A DNA stretch of 39,726 nucleotides from Pedobacter sp. SYP-B3415. Lineage in GTDB: Bacteria > Bacteroidota > Bacteroidia > Sphingobacteriales > Sphingobacteriaceae. Below are positions 35,256 through 39,726 of the stretch, piece after piece (the first letter of the stretch is position 1; each line of letters opens with the position of its first letter). Position numbers and translations under genes: made by a program. The DNA is taken from the NCBI RefSeq assembly GCF_004138205.1, contig NZ_RXNQ01000015.1, positions 1 to 39,726 on the forward strand. Direction: 5' to 3'. The notes beneath the pieces are model-generated. The model was given only the letters and a program-made list of their open reading frames with translations. It did not search any database and was not told the origin of the DNA.

Positions 35256-36767
35256 ATGCAATTGAATCATGTTACATTAAAAAATATCCGGGCAAAGGAT
35301 GGGCTCAGCATTCCGGATATTGACCGGGTCCTGCCGGAGAAAGTTCTCCAGTTCGGCACGGGTGTGCTGCTGCGTGGGCTGCCGGACCATTTCATTGACC
35401 AGGCAAACAAAGCCGGCCTTTTCAATGGCCGCATCGTTGTTGTCAAGTCGACACCGGGAAAGCCGCCGAAAGACTTCGAGGATCAGGACCACCTGTATAC
35501 TTTATGCATAAAGGGCCTGGAAGATGGCAGGCAGGTTGAAGAATACAGCATAAATTCGTCTGTAAGCCGTGTGTTAAGTGCAAGCGAAAATTGGCCGGCA
35601 GTGCTTGAGTGTGCAGCTGATCCGAACATAGAAATCATCATTTCAAATACAACAGAAGTCGGCATTAAGCTGGAGACGAATGACCGCATCACCGGGCCGG
35701 AGGCACCTGCTTCATTTCCGGCAAAGCTGACTGCATTTTTATACCGGCGGTTTGCCGCATTTCACGGCGCAAGCGATGCGGGCATGGTCATCCTCCCAAC
35801 TGAGCTGCTTCCTGATAATGGGACCACGTTGAGATCAATCTGCATTCGCCTGGCAGAGATCAATAATCTCGGCGCTGGCTTTGTGCGCTGGCTGGCAGAA
35901 GCGAACGATTTTTGTAATACTCTGGTAGACTGCATCGTTCCCGGAGCATTGCCTGCGGCAGAAGCGCAGAAAGCGGCCGCGGTGCTCGGCTATGAAGATA
36001 ACCTGATGATCATGTCTGAAGTCTACCGCTTATGGGCTATCGAAACGGTTAATCCGGAAAGCATTGAAAGACTATCCTTCGCAGCCGTTAATCCCGGTGT
36101 GGTTATAGCGCCGAATATCGACAAGTTCAGAGATCTCAAACTCCGTCTGTTGAACGGTGCGCATACGTTTAGTTGCGGACTGGCGCTGCTGAGCGGCTTC
36201 GACACAGTGCGTGAGGCTATGAATGATCAGGATTTTGCCAGATACATCAGCGAACTTATGGAACAGGAAATTGTACCAACTCTGACAGGCGCAGATATCT
36301 CTGAAGAACAAGCACAGCGTTTCGCGCATGCCGTTTTAGACCGCTTCCGGAATCCGCATATTGAGCATCGCTGGCAAAATATTGCCCAGCAATACAGTTC
36401 TAAAATGATGATGCGCAACATTCCCACCCTGCAGCGCTATTATAACCGGTTTAATCGGGTGCCAGCTGGTATGGCGAAAGGATTTGCTGCGTATCTTTAT
36501 TTTATGCGTCCGCAGAAGGATGAACCTGGGGGCTTTTACAGTGCGGCCACAGGTAGGAACATCCCGCTTGATGACCAGCATGCAGCCTTGTTGTATGCAC
36601 ATTGGAACAACCGCGAAGCTGAAACGGCTGCCATGTCAATCCTGTCTGACACCAGTTTATGGAAAAAAAATCTGCTGCAGTTACCCGGGTTTGCCGATGC
36701 GGTACTGAATGAAATAAAAAGACTGCAGGAACGTTCTCAAAACACTCCTGCGCGTGTTGAAATGTAA
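35256..36767 (+). CDS. uxaB: Tagaturonate reductase (altronate oxidoreductase)
   Basis: A 503-residue cytoplasmic NAD-dependent enzyme of the mannitol/hexuronate dehydrogenase family. It converts D-tagaturonate to D-altronate in galacturonate catabolism. The Rossmann start is VLQFGTGVLLRGLPDHFID. The dinucleotide domain continues to ISNTTEVGI, and the family signature KLRLLNGAHTFSCGLALL carries the catalytic lysine and the following asparagine/histidine positions. E. coli UxaB has 483 residues, so the length is normal. No signal peptide is present. The stop is 3 bp before the uxaA start, giving a uxaBA pair. It lies 108 bp after the GH105 gene with no terminator seen between, so it is probably read from the same operon. 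Confidence 0.95.
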   Translation: MQLNHVTLKNIRAKDGLSIPDIDRVLPEKVLQFGTGVLLRGLPDHFIDQANKAGLFNGRIVVVKSTPGKPPKDFEDQDHLYTLCIKGLEDGRQVEEYSINSSVSRVLSASENWPAVLECAADPNIEIIISNTTEVGIKLETNDRITGPEAPASFPAKLTAFLYRRFAAFHGASDAGMVILPTELLPDNGTTLRSICIRLAEINNLGAGFVRWLAEANDFCNTLVDCIVPGALPAAEAQKAAAVLGYEDNLMIMSEVYRLWAIETVNPESIERLSFAAVNPGVVIAPNIDKFRDLKLRLLNGAHTFSCGLALLSGFDTVREAMNDQDFARYISELMEQEIVPTLTGADISEEQAQRFAHAVLDRFRNPHIEHRWQNIAQQYSSKMMMRNIPTLQRYYNRFNRVPAGMAKGFAAYLYFMRPQKDEPGGFYSAATGRNIPLDDQHAALLYAHWNNREAETAAMSILSDTSLWKKNLLQLPGFADAVLNEIKRLQERSQNTPARVEM

Positions 36768-36770
36768 GTC

Positions 36771-38417
36771 ATGGAAAAGAAAAAAATCCTCAAGGTTCAT
36801 CCGTCAGATAATGTGATCGTAGCCCTGCAAAACCTGGAGGCCGGTGAAACGGTATCGCTCGGCGGCAGGACCTATACAACCACTGAGCGCATTGACGCCA
36901 AGCATAAATTTTTTGAAGATGATCTTGCCCCAGGCGACCAGATCATTATGTATGGTGTGCTGGTCGGAAAGGCACAATACGCCATCGGCGCAGGCGCGAG
37001 AATGACGACAGACAACGTTAAACATGCTGCAGATCCCTATCAGTATCGTTCCATGGATTATGCGTGGACAGCGCCCGATGTGAGCAGGTTTAGCGGGCGC
37101 AGTTTCCTTGGTTATCATCGCAGCGACGGACGGGTCGGCACAGCGAACTACTGGCTGTTTATACCGACGGTATTTTGTGAAAACAGAAACCTGGACATCA
37201 TCCGCGAAGCCCTGCATAATGAACTGGGTTACGCAGTGACCGACAAATACAAAACGAAGACGAGAATGCTCGCAGAGCTGTATCGGCAGGGTGCAGATCT
37301 TGAGTCTGCCGATATCAATATCCATGAGTCGATCGTACCGGCGAAACGTCTTTTTGAAAATGTAGACGGGATCAAGTTTCTGAACCATCAGGGCGGATGC
37401 GGTGGCACGCGACAAGATGCCGCTGTATTAAGTAAGCTGTTGGCCGCGTATGCCGACCATCCGAATGTAGCCGGGGTAACCGTGCTAAGCCTTGGTTGTC
37501 AGAACCTGCAGGTAGCTGATTTCCTGGCCGACCTGCGCACGCGGAATTCCGGCTTCGACAAGCCGCTCTATATTTTTGAACAGCAGCAGTCGCAAAGTGA
37601 GGAACAGCTTATTACAGAGGCGATCAGAAAAACATTTGTCGGACTTGCACAGGCTAACAAATTGCAACGACAGCCCGCCGGACTGGACAAACTTGTTCTT
37701 GGTGTGAAGTGTGGCGGTAGTGACGGCTTTAGCGGCATTTCGGCCAACCCCGCAGTGGGCTATTGTTCAGACCTGCTTGTTGCGCTTGGCGGAAAGGTAC
37801 TGCTTGCCGAGTTTCCTGAATTATGCGGAGCCGAGCAGGAACTGATTGACCGCACAGAAGATGAGCAGGCCGCGAGGAAATTTATTCACCTGATGCAATC
37901 GTACAATGAGGCCGCGCACCGTGTCGGCTCGGGTTTTGAAAACAATCCCTCGCCGGGGAACATCCGCGACGGACTTATTACGGATGCAATCAAGTCGGCC
38001 GGTGCCGCAAAAAAAGGAGGAACATCTCCGGTTACCGATGTGCTCGACTACACCGAACCGGCAGTGAAGCCCGGTTTGAACCTGGTCTGCACCCCCGGAA
38101 ACGACGTCGAAGCGACGACAGGTAAGGCAGCAGCCGGCGCAACATTGATTCTTTTTACAACAGGGCTTGGTACCCCAACGGGAAATCCTGTATGCCCGGT
38201 TATTAAAGTGGCTACCAACAATGCATTGGCTGCCCGGATGTCTGATATTATCGACATTAACACCGGTCCGATCATTGAAGGTGAAAAAACAATTGAAGAG
38301 ATGGGCGCTGATATCCTGGAGTATTGTATTCTGGCGGCCAGCGGACAGGTAACTCCAAAAGCGGTTCAACTCAACCAGGATGATTTTATTCCCTGGAAGC
38401 GGGGCGTCAGTTTATAG
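36771..38417 (+). CDS. uxaA: Altronate dehydratase
   Basis: A 548-residue cytoplasmic enzyme that dehydrates D-altronate to 2-keto-3-deoxygluconate, the next step after UxaB. It has an N-terminal SAF-type domain (VHPSDNVIVALQNLEAGETVSLGG, then KHKFFEDDLAPGDQIIMYG, ~8-75) and the large UxaA/GarD catalytic domain. Conserved segments are GRVGTANYWLFIPTVFCEN, FLNHQGGCGGTRQDAA, LGCQNLQ, CGGSDGFSGISANPAVG and FPELCGAE. The C-terminal part contains NPSPGN, TTGKAAAGATLILFTTG and DINTGPIIEG. The cysteines likely bind the iron centre. It lies 3 bp after uxaB and is followed by a terminator at 38441-38472. The kinase, aldolase and isomerase steps of the pathway (KdgK, KdgA, UxaC) are not in this window. 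Confidence 0.96.
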   Translation: MEKKKILKVHPSDNVIVALQNLEAGETVSLGGRTYTTTERIDAKHKFFEDDLAPGDQIIMYGVLVGKAQYAIGAGARMTTDNVKHAADPYQYRSMDYAWTAPDVSRFSGRSFLGYHRSDGRVGTANYWLFIPTVFCENRNLDIIREALHNELGYAVTDKYKTKTRMLAELYRQGADLESADINIHESIVPAKRLFENVDGIKFLNHQGGCGGTRQDAAVLSKLLAAYADHPNVAGVTVLSLGCQNLQVADFLADLRTRNSGFDKPLYIFEQQQSQSEEQLITEAIRKTFVGLAQANKLQRQPAGLDKLVLGVKCGGSDGFSGISANPAVGYCSDLLVALGGKVLLAEFPELCGAEQELIDRTEDEQAARKFIHLMQSYNEAAHRVGSGFENNPSPGNIRDGLITDAIKSAGAAKKGGTSPVTDVLDYTEPAVKPGLNLVCTPGNDVEATTGKAAAGATLILFTTGLGTPTGNPVCPVIKVATNNALAARMSDIIDINTGPIIEGEKTIEEMGADILEYCILAASGQVTPKAVQLNQDDFIPWKRGVSL

Positions 38418-38440
38418 ACACCCTCAATCCGATAAAAAAA

Positions 38441-38472
38441 ACGTGCGGCTGTTTCAACCACACGTTTTTTTT
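38441..38472. terminator. Bidirectional intrinsic terminator between uxaA and the DUF4397 gene
   Basis: ACGTGCGG pairs with CCACACGT around a 9-base loop (one C-A mismatch). An A-run (38434-38441) precedes it and a T-run (38465-38472) follows, so it works on both strands. It lies 24 bp after the uxaA stop and 68 bp from the stop of the convergent lipoprotein gene. Confidence 0.85.
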
Positions 38473-38539
38473 ACTCTCAGACGGACTTCTCAGCTTTACA
38501 GAGTTGCCTGGTATACTACGGGCTGCCCTGCATGTTGGA

Positions 38540-39214
38540 TTAATAATTAGTGACCAACTGCGCACCAAACGGTTTGTCGAGTTCGCCGGCAGCGGTCAGC
38601 CCCACGGCAATTATCGTATAGGCTTTGCCTGCTACAAGGGTTTGGTTTGAAAAAGTAAATTTCGCCTGCTGCGCGTCCACTTCTTTGATGATAAAGGAGT
38701 GTGTACCTGCTGAAACGGGTGTGAATGCGCTATGCTGTTTATATGATCTGGCTGTCGCAATGCTCGCTGCGCCTTCGCTGAGCTGCACGTCTAACGCCGG
38801 GGCATCTGGCGAAAGGTTGATAAAACGTACATAGGCTTTGTCGGCATTCCGCTCCGGAAACTGATCTTCTACCTGAAGTATTTCCCGCTGCTGATCCTTC
38901 CCGATCAGGAAGAGCGAGTACATCTTTTCATTGCTTATACTCAGCGATCGCTCTAAGATGAGTTCATCAGTGCCACCGTTCGTAAATTTAACGGCAATCG
39001 TTCCGGGAAGAAGCGCCTGGTATCCGATCACGCCGCCAAATGGCACTGCCGCTGCAGTTACCCTCGAACTGTTCAGGTAGATGTTGTATGTTGCCAGCGT
39101 GGGTGATACGTTTGCAATGCTGACGAAGGGACTGGCTTCGGGATGTCCTATCTTTTTACTGCAACCCGACAGTGTTATAATTCCGGCAAATAGTAGTGTG
39201 GTAAAAATCTTCAT
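38540..39214 (-). CDS. DUF4397 domain lipoprotein
   Basis: A 224-residue protein with lipoprotein signal (MKIFTTLLFAGIITLSGC, lipidated C18, then SKK). The mature part is two beta-sandwich-like repeats. The second contains VRFINLSPDAPALDVQLSEG, the hallmark of DUF4397, and the first is a more diverged copy (SIANVSPTLATYNIYLNSS, ~32-50). The family is common in Bacteroidota as outer-membrane or cell-surface lipoproteins; its function is not established. It is convergent with uxaA, separated by the bidirectional terminator, and does not look part of the pectin locus. No promoter was identified upstream; the short gap to the repeat array holds TTTCTTTTGTTTC-like sequences only. Confidence 0.88.
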   Translation of the reverse strand: MKIFTTLLFAGIITLSGCSKKIGHPEASPFVSIANVSPTLATYNIYLNSSRVTAAAVPFGGVIGYQALLPGTIAVKFTNGGTDELILERSLSISNEKMYSLFLIGKDQQREILQVEDQFPERNADKAYVRFINLSPDAPALDVQLSEGAASIATARSYKQHSAFTPVSAGTHSFIIKEVDAQQAKFTFSNQTLVAGKAYTIIAVGLTAAGELDKPFGAQLVTNY

Positions 39215-39599
39215 TGTTTTCTTTTGTTTCTAAGTCTATATAGATCAGCAATGCCGGCCTGGCGCCTGCTTTTTGGATAAATATATTAGAGAAACGCGAA
39301 AAGTTGTTGTAAATGCTACAATTAAAAACTGCGTTCATTTTAGTTTTTATTGGCTGGCAAGCTGATTGAAGCACGCGCGTCCCGCGCGTGTTGAATTGAT
39401 GGTTGAAGCACGCGCGGGACGCGCGCGCTAACCTTGTGGTAAATGCTACAATTAAAACTGCGTTCATTTTAGTTTTTATTGGCTGGCAAGCTGATTGAAG
39501 CATGCGCGGGACGCGCGTGTTGAATTGATGGTTGAAGCACGCGCGTCCCGCGCGCGCTAACCTTGTGTAAATGCTACAATAAAAAACTGCGTCAGTCAA
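39215..39599. other. Non-coding stretch with tandem GC-rich palindromic repeats
   Basis: This 385-bp region lies between the DUF4397 gene and the IS end. The first ~90 bases (39215-39303) are AT-rich and carry no clear element apart from the presumed lipoprotein promoter region. The rest is the tandem repeat described separately. An open reading frame on the minus strand (39156-39599) runs through the repeats, but its residues are just the translated repeat, so it is not treated as a gene. Confidence 0.6.
39311..39592. repeat. Tandem ~130-bp repeat (two full units, one partial) with palindromic arms
   Basis: Unit 1 spans 39311-39440, unit 2 39441-39568, and a partial third copy 39569-39592 ends at ACTGCGT. 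Each starts AAATGCTACAA, then TAAAAACTGCG and TTGGCTGGCAAGCTGATTG, and contains two GC-rich palindromic arms separated by TGAATTGATGGTTGAAG. The arms are 1A 39371-39390, 1B 39408-39428, 2A 39500-39519 and 2B 39537-39557. Each arm is a CGCG-rich hairpin around a 4-base centre. The centre is TCCC in 1A and 2B but GGGA in 1B and 2A, so each arm has flipped between units while the spacer has not. The element may be a REP/BIME-like or MITE-like dispersed sequence. Copy number elsewhere in the genome is unknown. Confidence 0.85.
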
Positions 39600-39726
39600 G
39601 AGGGTGTTTCCTGAACTGTGTCAATAGTGTAACTTTAAACTATCGACATAAACAATGGCAACACAAGAAGACTTTGACTTTGAAAGCTTCAAAAAGGAAG
39701 CTATAGCAGGCTTATATGCCGGCAAA
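39600..39726 (+). mobile_element. IS256-family insertion sequence, left end (cut by window edge)
   Basis: GAGGGTGTTTCCTGAACTGTG at 39600-39620 looks like an IS256-family terminal inverted repeat and is followed within ~55 bp by a transposase start. The element continues past the right edge, so its other end and target duplication cannot be checked. The exact left boundary could be at 39593 rather than 39600, because the repeat sequence matches only up to 39592. Confidence 0.7.
39655..39726 (+). CDS. IS256-family transposase, N-terminal fragment (runs off window)
   Basis: Twenty-four codons are visible, starting MATQEDFDFESFKKEAIAG and ending LYAGK at the window edge. The FDFESFKKEAIAGLYAGK-type start matches the N-terminus of Bacteroidota IS256-family DDE transposases (compare FDFEAFKAEA...LYAGK), which catalyse cut-and-paste or copy-out transposition. 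The catalytic domain lies outside the window, so integrity is unknown. The gene is read rightwards, with ~55 bp between the IS end and the ATG. Confidence 0.75.
   Translation, partial: MATQEDFDFESFKKEAIAGLYAGK

Noticed and set aside
39311..39592. CRISPR array
   Set aside because: The units are ~130 bp with no unique spacers and contain internal palindromes; no cas genes are nearby.
39156..39599. 147-residue open frame on the minus strand through the tandem repeats
   Set aside because: Its sequence is only the translated repeat units, it overlaps the start of the DUF4397 gene, and no family features are seen.

Overview
The window reads as part of a chromosome from a Bacteroidota bacterium. 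The evidence is a SusC/SusD pair, Bacteroidota-style lipoprotein signals (TAGC and LSGC lipoboxes), weak Shine-Dalgarno sequences, AraC- and LacI-type regulators beside carbohydrate genes, and a moderate G+C content. Gene content and style point to the Sphingobacteriaceae (Pedobacter/Mucilaginibacter relatives), but the genus is an inference. Almost the whole window is one large pectin-utilisation locus.

Region 1 (187-12889, minus strand): DUF3826 protein, SusC, SusD, a strong intrinsic terminator, then two tandem PL1 pectate lyases and a large fusion protein with a beta-helix half and a hydrolase-like half. This is the outer-membrane capture and backbone-cleavage module. It is divergent from an AraC-family regulator (13333-14202), with a 443-bp regulatory region between them.

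Region 2 (14199-28985, minus strand): a closely packed operon read from right to left. It encodes an alpha-glucuronidase-like hydrolase, an (alpha/alpha)6-barrel hydrolase, a GH28, a GH95 with an inserted jelly-roll domain, a GH2 with a malectin domain, a sodium/solute symporter and a DHDPS-family lyase. These look like periplasmic exo-enzymes for uronic-acid and L-galactose/L-fucose-containing side chains, plus import and cleavage of a released (keto-deoxy) sugar acid. The last gene and the AraC gene converge and share stop-codon bases.

Region 3 (29144-38480): a LacI-family repressor gene, then a plus-strand series of pectin methylesterase (CE8), GH28, GH105, tagaturonate reductase (uxaB) and altronate dehydratase (uxaA), closed by a bidirectional terminator. 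LacI-type operator candidates sharing the core AACGTTTGCGTA lie before the methylesterase and before the GH28. A weaker relative lies before the region-2 operon.

Working model (inference): pectin is de-esterified and cut by CE8 and PL1, captured by SusCD, trimmed in the periplasm by GH28, GH105, GH95, GH2 and the two poorly classified hydrolases, and the galacturonate is catabolised by UxaB/UxaA to 2-keto-3-deoxygluconate. UxaC, KdgK, KdgA and KduI/KduD are not seen in this window.

Right end (38540-39726): a DUF4397 lipoprotein, a tandem ~130-bp repeat carrying GC-rich palindromes whose centres flip orientation between copies, and the left end of an IS256-family insertion sequence cut by the window edge. 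No rRNA, tRNA or CRISPR array was seen.
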